Both the position numbers and the translations under genes were made by a program. A stretch of DNA of 64,000 bases, taken from Chitinophaga sp. sic0106 (GTDB lineage: Bacteria; Bacteroidota; Bacteroidia; Chitinophagales; Chitinophagaceae). A model generated the notes under the pieces. The model did not search any database, was not told the DNA's origin, and worked only from the letters and a program-made list of their open reading frames with translations. Positions 49,869-58,744 of this stretch are shown here, piece after piece (the first letter of the stretch is position 1; each line of letters starts with the position of its first letter). Location of the stretch: positions 434,001 to 498,000 of the forward strand of contig NZ_JAHUWJ010000002.1 in the NCBI RefSeq assembly GCF_019219075.1. Reading direction: 5' to 3'.

Positions 49869-50756
49869 ATGGATGTAAAATCTGTTTTTGTAAGCTACAT
49901 TCTTTTTCCGCTGGTTGCCACCATTATGGGGGCTGTAATGCTCATCCTGAATAAAAAGAACCGGCTGATGAGCAGCCGTAAGCTCATTGTTACCTTATTG
50001 TTAACCAGTATGGTGTTGGCTATTCCCGGCCTGTTCGGATTATTGGGGATGTACTTCATGCCTTGGGGATACCTGTTGTCCCAACTCAGTTACGTGCTGC
50101 TGGGCATCCTGGGGGTTTATCTACTCTCCAGATACTACCCCGACGCATTGGAACACAAAAAAGGTATGACCGTGTTGTTGGGAGTCATCACCATATTACT
50201 GGGTGTTTATTTATATAAACTGGTGTTCAACTGGTTAAACGATCTGGAATATGGCTGGTATGCGGCTACTTCAGTACTGATGTTTATGACACCGCTTTTA
50301 TTCTGGTGGACATATATGGCGCTGATCAGCATTCCTGCTGAAATCTACACGGTTTGGTACTATCCTCGTATCACCCAGCCGCTGGATATGTTTGATGTGG
50401 ATATTGACAAACTGAAAGTACTGGAAGTGGAGCTATTTAAAGCAGTAAATGATCCTGCCCCACTGAAAGTAAAAGTAAAAGCCCCGCCTGAAATGGGTTT
50501 CGGCGTTTGGTTCCAGAAATTTATAGATGATTATAATATAAAATTCCCCCGTAACGGCATTCAGTATACAGCAGGTGAAGAAGCCTATGGCTGGATCTTC
50601 TACCTGAAGCCCAACTTCTTTTCCCGTAAGCAATTCATTGATCCGGCGGTGAGCATCACCCAAAACCAGGTAAATGAAAAGCATACCATCTTTGCACGCA
50701 GGGTAACGCGATTGCAACAGGAAGCCGGAGGGGAAGACCGGGTTGTTATCTTATGA
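49869..50756 (+). CDS. tssN: T6SSiii membrane protein TssN
   Basis: 295 residues. About five hydrophobic segments (roughly 8-27, 37-58, 65-85, 98-118 and 132-150), then a soluble C-terminal part with DMFDVDIDKLKVLEVELFKAVNDPAPLKVKVKAP split and RNGIQYTAGEEAYGWIFYLK. TssN is one of the proteins that replace the TssJLM membrane complex in Bacteroidota T6SS; no TssJ, L or M gene is present here. tssK follows after 17 bases. Confidence 0.75.
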   Translation: MDVKSVFVSYILFPLVATIMGAVMLILNKKNRLMSSRKLIVTLLLTSMVLAIPGLFGLLGMYFMPWGYLLSQLSYVLLGILGVYLLSRYYPDALEHKKGMTVLLGVITILLGVYLYKLVFNWLNDLEYGWYAATSVLMFMTPLLFWWTYMALISIPAEIYTVWYYPRITQPLDMFDVDIDKLKVLEVELFKAVNDPAPLKVKVKAPPEMGFGVWFQKFIDDYNIKFPRNGIQYTAGEEAYGWIFYLKPNFFSRKQFIDPAVSITQNQVNEKHTIFARRVTRLQQEAGGEDRVVIL

Positions 50757-50773
50757 TTTATTAAAAATTACTT

Positions 50774-51931
50774 ATGCTATTTCCACGCAAACATGCTGCT
50801 GTAAACTGGATCGATGGGATGAAGATTTCCCGCCGCCATTTTATGGAAACGGAAGACCATTTTACAGATGCAATCCGCGATACCACGTCGCTGTTTCTTC
50901 ATAGCTATGATTTTGGCCTGTTGCCGCCTTTCCGCGGTCAGCGGCTCAGCTGCGATTTTGAATTGAACGAACGGGTGACAAGACAAGTTGAGCTGCGTTT
51001 ACGGCAGTGCAATGCCGTTACTGCCGGCGGTGTGCGCATTCATATTCAACCCGATGCATATGAAGAGCAATTGGTCCGCTCCTGGTCCTTTGCCGAAGAA
51101 GCGCCGCAGGAAGAAGGTGAAGTACAGTATTACAGTGTAGTCCTGAGCGTGAATCCCTATGAACGGGTACCAGCCGGCACTCCCGATCCGGAAGAGACGC
51201 CACCCCGCCACCCGCATGTGCTCAATGGGATAGATCTGGCTATCCTTCCAGCTGAACAGGTATCCGCAAATGAAATGAGTTTGAATCACCTGGTAATCGG
51301 ACAGCTAATCCGCAAAAACGGGCGCGTGACGGTTAACGATCAGTTTATTCCGCCAAGCACCGCCATCATCAGTCACCCTTCGCTGATCCGCTATTATGAG
51401 CAATTCAGTGGATTATTGAATGATATACAAATGAGCAGTTTTCGTATAATCGAAAAGGTTACTACGAATGAACGAAGTACAGAGCTCGCCAAAAATATAA
51501 AACTGCTTTGCGAAAAGTTGTTAGACTACATTGCGCAGGTATTTTTCTCCTATCGTAATATGGTGCATCAGCAGGCGCCGGTAGTGCTGGTAAGCATTTT
51601 CTCCAACCTGGCCCATATCTTTTATACCACCCTGCATTATCCCGGCACCCGTGCCAAAGAGGAAATGCTGAAATATTTTTATGAGTGGAGAGATGTAACC
51701 CCAGGCAATTTCGAAGATATGCTCGTTAAAACAATAAATATCGCGTATGACCACTATCACATACAACAGTCCATGCAACAATTGAATGAATGCATGCATG
51801 TGTTGTCAGCTCTGTGGAATAAGCTGAGCAGTCTTGAATTTGTTGGTCAGCGCAGGGAAAATATAGTTGTAGCGGAGCAACGTACTATTGAGCAAACAAA
51901 GGCCAGGAATACCTGGAGCCTACTGGATTAG
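50774..51931 (+). CDS. tssK: T6SS baseplate protein TssK
   Basis: 385 residues. Family signatures include the opening INWxDGMxI pattern (VNWIDGMKISRRHFMETEDHF), PPFRGQRLSCDFELNERV, and a C-terminal helical part. TssK links the baseplate to the membrane complex. It follows tssN closely and its last 12 bases overlap the end of tssF on the other strand. The N-terminus lacks the QxxD/E spacing seen in proteobacterial forms, as expected for T6SSiii. Confidence 0.85.
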   Translation: MLFPRKHAAVNWIDGMKISRRHFMETEDHFTDAIRDTTSLFLHSYDFGLLPPFRGQRLSCDFELNERVTRQVELRLRQCNAVTAGGVRIHIQPDAYEEQLVRSWSFAEEAPQEEGEVQYYSVVLSVNPYERVPAGTPDPEETPPRHPHVLNGIDLAILPAEQVSANEMSLNHLVIGQLIRKNGRVTVNDQFIPPSTAIISHPSLIRYYEQFSGLLNDIQMSSFRIIEKVTTNERSTELAKNIKLLCEKLLDYIAQVFFSYRNMVHQQAPVVLVSIFSNLAHIFYTTLHYPGTRAKEEMLKYFYEWRDVTPGNFEDMLVKTINIAYDHYHIQQSMQQLNECMHVLSALWNKLSSLEFVGQRRENIVVAEQRTIEQTKARNTWSLLD

Positions 51932-53728
51932 CAACCGGTAGGTGACCAGCAGTCCGCTCCGGGCTACCAGCTTACGAAGCAGCGATTGCTTTGTGAATTC
52001 CCATTCTTCTTTTTCAAACGGTTGTGCCACGCTTATCAGGATGTCGGTCGTTTTTTTCAGTCCTTCTTTAGGATGCGGAGACACCATTACACCCCGCTGA
52101 ATTTTAATGTCCGTAATGCGCCCTCCGAGTTCATGGCGACAAAAATTCCGGATATCATCTTCCGTTACAATCCGGTCCCGGGTCATCAACCCATATTTAT
52201 ATGCCTGGAGGAGATTGCCACGGTCAGCCGCCTGCCGGCCTCCTGTAGGCTTGGTAAGTAGCAGGAGTGAATCGGCCCTGGTGCCAGATCCTTCAAATTG
52301 TGTGAGCAGGGTGCCACTGCGCAATTGTTGTGCAATGTCATGCTGGGTGGTCCAGTAAGTCAGGTGCATGGTTTCTGTTGCGGAGGAAGGCTTTACCACT
52401 ACATAGCGGGTGGCTTCCGTCATCGTGTCCAGCGATTTTCGTGCTTTCTGTTCCACCAGTTCCAGGTTCTGTTGCAGACTTTTGAGTACATCTGTGAGGA
52501 AATCGTAGCCATAGGCTGAAAAGGCGGCGCTCTCATCGCGAAGTAGCTCAAACAGGTAATTGATCATCTCCCGTGCATTGCGACTATCAAAGCGTTCCGC
52601 GCCTCCAAGCCTGACGGAATACGCATCCTGCATATTCACTTCTCCATTATTGTACGACACCGGAAAATATTGTTTTCCGTGACTGTCGGTTAGCTGGTGT
52701 ACACTTAGGAAAGCCTCATGATTCCCTGGCTTAACCGGGATGATATTGCCTATCCCTTTAAACCTGTGGGTGATGGTATGCAGGCGCCTGTTCATTACAG
52801 GTACCGCATTCGTGTATACTTCCAGGTTATCCAGCTGTATGGCAGGAGGGAAATGAATTTCCAGCCACAGCAGTTTTTCCTGCATGCTGCTCAGTGTACG
52901 TTCTTCAAAGGCGGTTGTAAAGGCAGCCGGGTATAGCTTTTTTTCGTATAGCGATGCCTGTAGGTCGCAGTGCAGAAAGCGTGGTGCATAATAATTGAGC
53001 ACATCACGTGTAATCACCGGCATTACATCGAATGCCAGCGTTTGCGCCAGCATATTTTCTGACGATGTAGCGGCGAGTCCCGGAAAGCCTGGATATAATG
53101 TAATGGCTTGTCCGTTAATACTGGCAGTGCAAAGCGATAGCAGCCGGTACCATTCATTATCAAATGGAAAATGCGGCCAGTTAAAATAAAAGGTCAGGTT
53201 TTCCAGTGCTGCCAGTTGATTGTTTACCCGTATGCCCAGGTATAAGGTTTGTGTAGGGAGATATTTACCTGCGCCTGTCAGAATCTTCCCGCGCTGGGAA
53301 TCATGCGCGTATAGATTAGGTCCTGCCGCCATATAGGCGATGTGCGCGTCGTATATGCGTGTAGGTGTGGCAGGCGAAAAAAAGACATCCTGGGCACTGT
53401 TTTCTTTCTTGGGATGATATACAAAATGGCGTTCCTCCCGCAGTAGCTCACTGGAATCCAGTGGCATGGCCTGCATCAATGCATGAGCTGGTAATGCTGC
53501 TGTTAATAGATCCGGCGTTAGGAGTGCTGCCAATTTGTTAAGCAGCCGGCTTTCAGTATTTTTCAGGTCGTTGGATAAGTTGTAGAGTTCGCCAGATAAG
53601 GCTTCTATCAGCAGGCGTACCAACGGGTCCAGATCTGTGGTGGAGCGAATGCCCCAGAAGTCGGCCGCCGTTTGCATCAAACGCGCACGGATATTGTCTT
53701 TTGAGGTGTAGTGTGATGGATATTGCAT
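51920..53728 (-). CDS. tssF: T6SS baseplate protein TssF
   Basis: 602 residues. Family marks: RLMQTAADFWGI, DPLVRLLIEALSGELYNL, RLLNKLAALLTPDLLTAALPAHALMQA and RITDIKIQRGVMVSP. TssF, with TssG and TssE, forms the baseplate wedge. It is five bases after tssE in the same operon, and convergent with tssK with a 12-base overlap. Length is near that of proteobacterial TssF. Confidence 0.9.
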   Translation of the reverse strand: MQYPSHYTSKDNIRARLMQTAADFWGIRSTTDLDPLVRLLIEALSGELYNLSNDLKNTESRLLNKLAALLTPDLLTAALPAHALMQAMPLDSSELLREERHFVYHPKKENSAQDVFFSPATPTRIYDAHIAYMAAGPNLYAHDSQRGKILTGAGKYLPTQTLYLGIRVNNQLAALENLTFYFNWPHFPFDNEWYRLLSLCTASINGQAITLYPGFPGLAATSSENMLAQTLAFDVMPVITRDVLNYYAPRFLHCDLQASLYEKKLYPAAFTTAFEERTLSSMQEKLLWLEIHFPPAIQLDNLEVYTNAVPVMNRRLHTITHRFKGIGNIIPVKPGNHEAFLSVHQLTDSHGKQYFPVSYNNGEVNMQDAYSVRLGGAERFDSRNAREMINYLFELLRDESAAFSAYGYDFLTDVLKSLQQNLELVEQKARKSLDTMTEATRYVVVKPSSATETMHLTYWTTQHDIAQQLRSGTLLTQFEGSGTRADSLLLLTKPTGGRQAADRGNLLQAYKYGLMTRDRIVTEDDIRNFCRHELGGRITDIKIQRGVMVSPHPKEGLKKTTDILISVAQPFEKEEWEFTKQSLLRKLVARSGLLVTYRLLIQ

Positions 53729-53733
53729 ATGGT

Positions 53734-54171
53734 TTATTCAGAAGATAATGGACTGAGAAATAAGGCCGTATTAAACACATAGTTTTCTCCGGTAGCGGCC
53801 AGCTTACCTTTTATAATAATGTCCACTCTTTTTTTTATTTCGGTGATCCTGCGGAGTGGAAATATTTTTTCAACATCAGTGATGCTTATTTCGCAGGAAA
53901 CGCCGTATAGTCTTTGCTCCTGGCTGGTTACAGCTTGTTCCAGGGATCGGCACATATGGTCTTCCCACATGGATTGATTCACGATCAATTGAAAATCAAG
54001 TTCCCACACCTCACAGCCAAAATCGGAGTTGAAGCGATGTTCTCCAAAGCGGGTGAAGATGATGAGTTCAATGTGCTGGGCTATAGATGCGCCACTGTCG
54101 CAAGTTTCCAACGGGGAGTTGGAAAAGACACGGGAGAAATCAAACGGTTTTTTATAAAAAGATATGGCCAT
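53734..54171 (-). CDS. tssE: T6SS baseplate protein TssE, gp25-like
   Basis: 145 residues of the GPW/gp25 family: CDSGASIAQHIELIIFTRFGEHRFNSDFGCEVWELDF split, then QAVTSQEQRLYGVSCEISITDVEK and a final GENYVFNTALFLSPL. TssE sits at the baseplate where the sheath begins. It is the first gene of the tssE-tssF unit, under a -7-like TAGTTTTG (54200-54193). Confidence 0.87.
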   Translation of the reverse strand: MAISFYKKPFDFSRVFSNSPLETCDSGASIAQHIELIIFTRFGEHRFNSDFGCEVWELDFQLIVNQSMWEDHMCRSLEQAVTSQEQRLYGVSCEISITDVEKIFPLRRITEIKKRVDIIIKGKLAATGENYVFNTALFLSPLSSE

Positions 54172-54192
54172 CGGTTAACATGTTAACATTTT

Positions 54193-54200
54193 CAAAACTA
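54193..54200 (-). promoter_or_regulatory. -7 element of the tssE-tssF unit
   Basis: TAGTTTTG on the minus strand fits TAnnTTTG, 22 bases before the tssE start codon. No TTTG stands at the -33 distance. The divergent tssO side shows only an imperfect TAGCTTTA (54375-54382). Confidence 0.48.
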
Positions 54201-54403
54201 AAAAAAAATCCGGGAAAAACATTTTTCAGTATAATATTTGTAAGTATATTAGAACTGTGATTATGTAATTATGGATATCTGATGATCGTTTATTAGCCCG
54301 AGTATACATAGTCACAAATAACTTGAAAAGTTACCCCGTTAGCCAGTATTTTTTATAAACCATATTATAGAACCTAGCTTTAAACAGCAACCATAATAAT
54401 CAT

Positions 54404-54919
54404 ATGAAGCCGATCAATTTACATGAATTGAACAGGTCTTATTTCAAGTTTATTATTCATTTCGTCATCCTGATCCTGTTTGTATTAATAGGTGTGGCGA
54501 GCTTCTTTTTCACTGGCAGGCATGAGTTGCAGCTGCTGGGGGAACAGTCACGTACCTATGACCAGGTAGCCTATTACCGGGATGAGGTGAACAGCCGGTT
54601 CGATAATGTGCTGTTGAAGTTCAGGTCCCTGGCGCAGTATGTCAATGCAGATGCACAGGAACTCAGCAACCAGGCCTTACTGATCAATGGCGTGCAGTCG
54701 GATAATAACCGTGTACGTGGCCTGCTGGATGAACGTAAGGAGTTAACTGTAGTCCCAAGCTATGAGCTCTATGGAAAAATGACCCGCAATGTGATGATCC
54801 TGGCCAGCTTGAAAGATTCACTGTCACAAACACGCTTCCAGATGGAAAGTCTTCGGGAACAACTGGAAGACTGCGACCATTCCACCAAAAAAGCTATGAA
54901 AAAACTAAACGGATACTAG
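54404..54919 (+). CDS. tssO: T6SSiii membrane protein TssO
   Basis: 171 residues. One membrane helix at about 14-36 (FIIHFVILILFVLIGVASFFF) and a periplasmic coiled-coil part (QLLGEQSRTYDQVAYYRDEV, SLRDSLSQTRFQMESLREQLEDC-like). TssO is part of the Bacteroidota replacement for the TssJLM complex. It begins the longest plus-strand unit of the locus and is seven bases before the next gene. Identity relies on size, topology and position. Confidence 0.62.
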   Translation: MKPINLHELNRSYFKFIIHFVILILFVLIGVASFFFTGRHELQLLGEQSRTYDQVAYYRDEVNSRFDNVLLKFRSLAQYVNADAQELSNQALLINGVQSDNNRVRGLLDERKELTVVPSYELYGKMTRNVMILASLKDSLSQTRFQMESLREQLEDCDHSTKKAMKKLNGY

Positions 54920-54926
54920 ACCTTAT

Positions 54927-55421
54927 ATGGCGCATATTAGCATTAAAGCGCGGCAGGAACAGTTTGTGTTCCTGCTGGTGCTCAGTCTCTTTACCATATC
55001 CCTCCTTGCGTGGCTGATATTTTCCGGCAGTAATGTTGGCAGCAGCGAAATGAAGGATAAATTGTCACAAAAAATAAATGAAGAAGAACAATTCGAAACG
55101 GTGGCTGCAGAAATGCGTCCGGCGGTAGATTCTACCTACAAAAAGATCATGGACTTTGATCCCTCTGTGCAGGCCCTGTTTCTGGAGTCGGATATTCTTA
55201 ATGCCATTGCCAGCATAAAGGCTGCCTATCAGCGTAAATCATATGATAAACGATATAAGGTATTCCTCCAGGAAGCCCAGCTGCTGGAGGTTTTGTTTTA
55301 TGACAAAAAAGAACTGCGGGGAAATTATCATAACATCGAAAAACTGAACAGCGATCTGGACCGCTGCAAGCTGTCCAAACGCGGCCTTCAGGAGGCTATT
55401 ATCAATCAAAACAGGAACTAG
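54927..55421 (+). CDS. second small T6SS membrane protein, TssO-like
   Basis: 164 residues, the same plan as its upstream neighbour: a membrane helix at about 12-33 (FVFLLVLSLFTISLLAWLIF), then a helical periplasmic part with KLNSDLDRCKLSKRGLQEA at the end. The two may be paralogues or separate T6SSiii subunits (TssO and a sister protein); I cannot tell which by eye. Its stop overlaps the first base of the next gene. Confidence 0.6.
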   Translation: MAHISIKARQEQFVFLLVLSLFTISLLAWLIFSGSNVGSSEMKDKLSQKINEEEQFETVAAEMRPAVDSTYKKIMDFDPSVQALFLESDILNAIASIKAAYQRKSYDKRYKVFLQEAQLLEVLFYDKKELRGNYHNIEKLNSDLDRCKLSKRGLQEAIINQNRN

Positions 55422-56341
55422 TGGAAGGCACAACGAAACAGAAAGCAGTACAGACTGATAGCAGAAGCCGTGTTTATCTTTATATAGTGCTGGCAGTTTT
55501 AGTGCTGGCCGTTGTTTTCCTGGTGATGAAACTCCTGTTCAGCAAGCGCGAGTTAAACGCACACCTGCTGAAAGATGAAATCTACCTGAATGAAAACCTG
55601 GTGTATACCGACAATACCGCAGGTGCAAAGGAATGGCTGTGGGAGTTTGGTGACGGTGAAAAAATGACTAAGCAAAGTGGCTTTTACAGATTTAAGCAAT
55701 CCGGCAACTACCTGGTACGGTTGACGGTAGACGGGGAAATGCAGCGCCAGTTTGCGGTAGTGGTGAAAGATACGGTACCGGTGCTGGTGATCGACAGTAT
55801 CCGCATTACCGGGCCTACCTCCGGCACCGTAGGAGAGCAGCTACGACTGGAGGCAGAAGGGGATGCCAACATCTTCGAATGGAACTTTGGGGAAACCGGC
55901 AGGGTAGATGCTAAGGGAAGAACAGCATTTTATACCTTCCGAAGTCCCGGCAGGTATAACGTGATCCTTAAAACTGATAAGAGTGCTGCACCAGTGTATT
56001 ATACGCTTAATATCACCGAGTTCGATGACCTGGAAATGATTGACCCCGGCGCCGGAAGCGCAGCCATGATGGATGATTTTAAACTCCATCTGCAGGCGAT
56101 CGCCAACGGTAAAAACTTTAATACGCATTATTATTATCTCGTAAAAAAATATCTCTGTAACGGAGAAAAAACTTCGGCACAGGCAACAGATGAAACAGGG
56201 AGTAAGAAGACGGACTTTTACTCCTATTGCATCGGACTTACCTTCAGCAAAAATATTGTTATTGATGAAGTGGGACTCACGTTGTCGCCGAAAAAATGTG
56301 TTGGCATGGTGAATGTGCAGCAGCATAGAACGGAAAAGTAA
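55421..56341 (+). CDS. tssP: membrane-anchored PKD-domain protein, likely TssP
   Basis: 306 residues from a GTG that overlaps the previous stop by one base. One membrane helix (about 18-38) is followed by two PKD-like beta-sandwich units (GAKEWLWEFGDGEKMTKQSGFYRFKQSGNYLVRLTV and ANIFEWNFGETGRVDAKGRTAFYTFRSPGRYNVIL, each with the WxFG...Y.F...G.Y.V pattern; split in original). The last 100 residues are alpha/beta and do not match PKD. In T6SSiii loci the gene in this place before tssR is usually tssP; the assignment is by context. Confidence 0.55.
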   Translation: MEGTTKQKAVQTDSRSRVYLYIVLAVLVLAVVFLVMKLLFSKRELNAHLLKDEIYLNENLVYTDNTAGAKEWLWEFGDGEKMTKQSGFYRFKQSGNYLVRLTVDGEMQRQFAVVVKDTVPVLVIDSIRITGPTSGTVGEQLRLEAEGDANIFEWNFGETGRVDAKGRTAFYTFRSPGRYNVILKTDKSAAPVYYTLNITEFDDLEMIDPGAGSAAMMDDFKLHLQAIANGKNFNTHYYYLVKKYLCNGEKTSAQATDETGSKKTDFYSYCIGLTFSKNIVIDEVGLTLSPKKCVGMVNVQQHRTEK

Positions 56342-56371
56342 TTTCTAAATCCATATCTCTATTTAAAACAG

Positions 56372-58744
56372 ATGAGAATTCTCGTATTGTTAATAGCTAC
56401 ATTGTTTTGTTTCCAGGCGGAAGCCCAGTTTTATTCGGGCAAACGCATCGAGAAAATGCCGGTGAATTTCAGGTATCCTACCCCGCAAACGAAAGATCCT
56501 TCCGGGAAAACCGAAAGTACCGCGTGGATTGTATTTTCCGACAGTGAAGGGAACTATACTACCACCACACCCGGCGGTACGCTGGTGTTCAAGAAGCTAA
56601 ATTTTATGCAACCCTTCTTCGTCAGCGATGAAAAAAACGGTTATCTCCGCCTCGTAAAATATGACCCATCTATTCTCAAAAAAGGATCACGTATAGGGGA
56701 TAAACGAAAAGCAGTCAGCTATGGGTGGATACCACGCAGCAAGGTATTGATGTGGCAAAAAGCCTTGGTGGATGAACGTACGCGTTTTCCCTTTAAAGCC
56801 GTAGGTATCATCAGCGGCGCCGGGCCTATTGCACAGCCACGGTACTACTTTGCACATGATAGTATCATTGTTTATAACTCGCCGGAACTACAAACGCCCG
56901 GCACAGAAAAGCTCAAGCTTAATGACCTTATTTATATCTATAAGTTTTCGGAGGATGGTAAAAAAGCCCTGGTGGGCCATGCCAGCCAACTGACGGCCGA
57001 CAGCGCCGCAGCCTTTACCGCCGGATGGGTGTCGGCAGAAGTAGTACATCTCTGGGGCAGCCGGCTGTATGTAGGCACAGGCAATACAGCCTCTTATGAT
57101 AATGATTCCCTGACCGCAAAGTATTTTAATGCGCACCTGAAGCCGGTTACGCCCGATGGCGGCAACTTTGAATACGATCCGCTGCTGCCATCCGATAACC
57201 CACTGTTCCGTATGGTGCCGGTAGTCCAGCGGAAAGGCCTTGGGCTGAACATGCCCTACCACTCCGCCGTGGCCCACAATGTATTTGATAAATCCTCCAA
57301 TACGGTAATTAATATCAAAGGTACCCGCATCGACTATAACAACTACCTGCGACTGCGCAGATTCGGCAACCACGTGAATGTCGTTTTTGTAGTGGACGGA
57401 GGAAATGCCATGCGCGATTATCTCCCCGGCATCACCAATACCATACAGAACTTCGAAGATATCTTCGGTAAAAAAGCTTACGCCAGCTATAATTACCGCT
57501 TCGGGGCAGTGGTGTACCGCGGCAATGAAGGGTGCGTGCAATCGCCCGGGATGAACGTATTTGAGCCTTCAGATAATTTCAGCAGGGTGGTGGATTTTAT
57601 CAACAAACAAGCCACCATGACCCAGCGTTGTAACGGCCTGGTAAATGATCAGCCGTACTACGCAGGACTGATGGAAGCGGTGAAGATATTGAAACGCTAC
57701 CCCATGCAAACGAATATCATTATCGTAGCAGGCAGCACCGGCAACAAAAATTCCAATGGCATCAATGAAGACATGCTGGTACGGGGCCTCGCCGGGGTAG
57801 ATGCAAGAATGCTGGTATTCCAGGTGTATAATAAGTTCGACCCTTCCTTCAATAACTTCGTATTAGAATCCAGGCAATTGCTGGAAAAAACCGCGCAACT
57901 GGAAGCAGATCAGAAAAAACTACGCATGGTTAAAGGGGAAGGCCTCGCTGTAACGCAGCAATTTAATACTGCGTATACGGACTCCGTTTCCTATTATCTC
58001 AACTATCCGGATGGCAGCCTGATACCCGGTGCCATTGTATTCCCAGGCAGAGGAGCTGTGAAAACAAACCGCGAAATGATGACAGCGTTAAACCGCTTCC
58101 TGGGAGAAGTGTATACCGATAACCGGCAGATCATCAAGTCGCTGGACAGTGTATTCATGATCTCCGGCCGCTTAAAGGAGAAAATTACCATGCCGGTGAT
58201 GGCGGCTGTAAACACCGGGAAAAGTATACTGCCGGATAACCTGGGAGAGCAATTGCCCCACAATGCATTCAAATACTATTTTGAAGTAGAGGCAAAAGAA
58301 CCATTGGTAGAAAAAAATGCTCCGATGGAATATGCCATCCTCCTCAGCCAGGATGAGATATTGCAGTTGTCGGACTTATTGTCCCGGCTGGCGGGCGATA
58401 ACCTGCAGCAGGACAATAAGAATTTCCGTAAAAAACTGGCCAAAGAATATGTGGCATATGGTGAAGGTCAATGGAAAGATATGTATAGCCGCGGGGCTAT
58501 ACGAAGCATGAAGCTGCCTCTGTTCCTGGAAAGAGCAACGGGTATGCCGCAGCCACTGGAGCCATTCGACCGGTACTCCGTGGCTGATCTGAAGCGCAAT
58601 ATGAGCGCAGCAGACTTTGAAAAGTATATTAACTATCTCCGTAAGTGTAATGAAGTCGTGAAGAAGCAATTACAAACAGCAGATTATTTTATCTCTAACG
58701 GAGAACCCTATTTTTATATCACACAAAGCGACTGGAAGCTATGA
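56372..58744 (+). CDS. tssR: T6SSiii periplasmic protein TssR
   Basis: 790 residues with a signal peptide (1-18, FQAEAQ). The central part (about 330-500) resembles a von Willebrand A-like domain: NHVNVVFVVDGGNAMRDYL, where a metal site DxSxS would be DGGNA, so metal binding is unlikely. The preceding 300 residues contain SH3-like beta segments (GWIPRSKVLMW, AGWVSAEVVHLWG), and the end is helical. TssR is specific to Bacteroidota T6SS and its function is unknown. Its stop overlaps the clpV start (ATGA). Confidence 0.75.
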   Translation: MRILVLLIATLFCFQAEAQFYSGKRIEKMPVNFRYPTPQTKDPSGKTESTAWIVFSDSEGNYTTTTPGGTLVFKKLNFMQPFFVSDEKNGYLRLVKYDPSILKKGSRIGDKRKAVSYGWIPRSKVLMWQKALVDERTRFPFKAVGIISGAGPIAQPRYYFAHDSIIVYNSPELQTPGTEKLKLNDLIYIYKFSEDGKKALVGHASQLTADSAAAFTAGWVSAEVVHLWGSRLYVGTGNTASYDNDSLTAKYFNAHLKPVTPDGGNFEYDPLLPSDNPLFRMVPVVQRKGLGLNMPYHSAVAHNVFDKSSNTVINIKGTRIDYNNYLRLRRFGNHVNVVFVVDGGNAMRDYLPGITNTIQNFEDIFGKKAYASYNYRFGAVVYRGNEGCVQSPGMNVFEPSDNFSRVVDFINKQATMTQRCNGLVNDQPYYAGLMEAVKILKRYPMQTNIIIVAGSTGNKNSNGINEDMLVRGLAGVDARMLVFQVYNKFDPSFNNFVLESRQLLEKTAQLEADQKKLRMVKGEGLAVTQQFNTAYTDSVSYYLNYPDGSLIPGAIVFPGRGAVKTNREMMTALNRFLGEVYTDNRQIIKSLDSVFMISGRLKEKITMPVMAAVNTGKSILPDNLGEQLPHNAFKYYFEVEAKEPLVEKNAPMEYAILLSQDEILQLSDLLSRLAGDNLQQDNKNFRKKLAKEYVAYGEGQWKDMYSRGAIRSMKLPLFLERATGMPQPLEPFDRYSVADLKRNMSAADFEKYINYLRKCNEVVKKQLQTADYFISNGEPYFYITQSDWKL

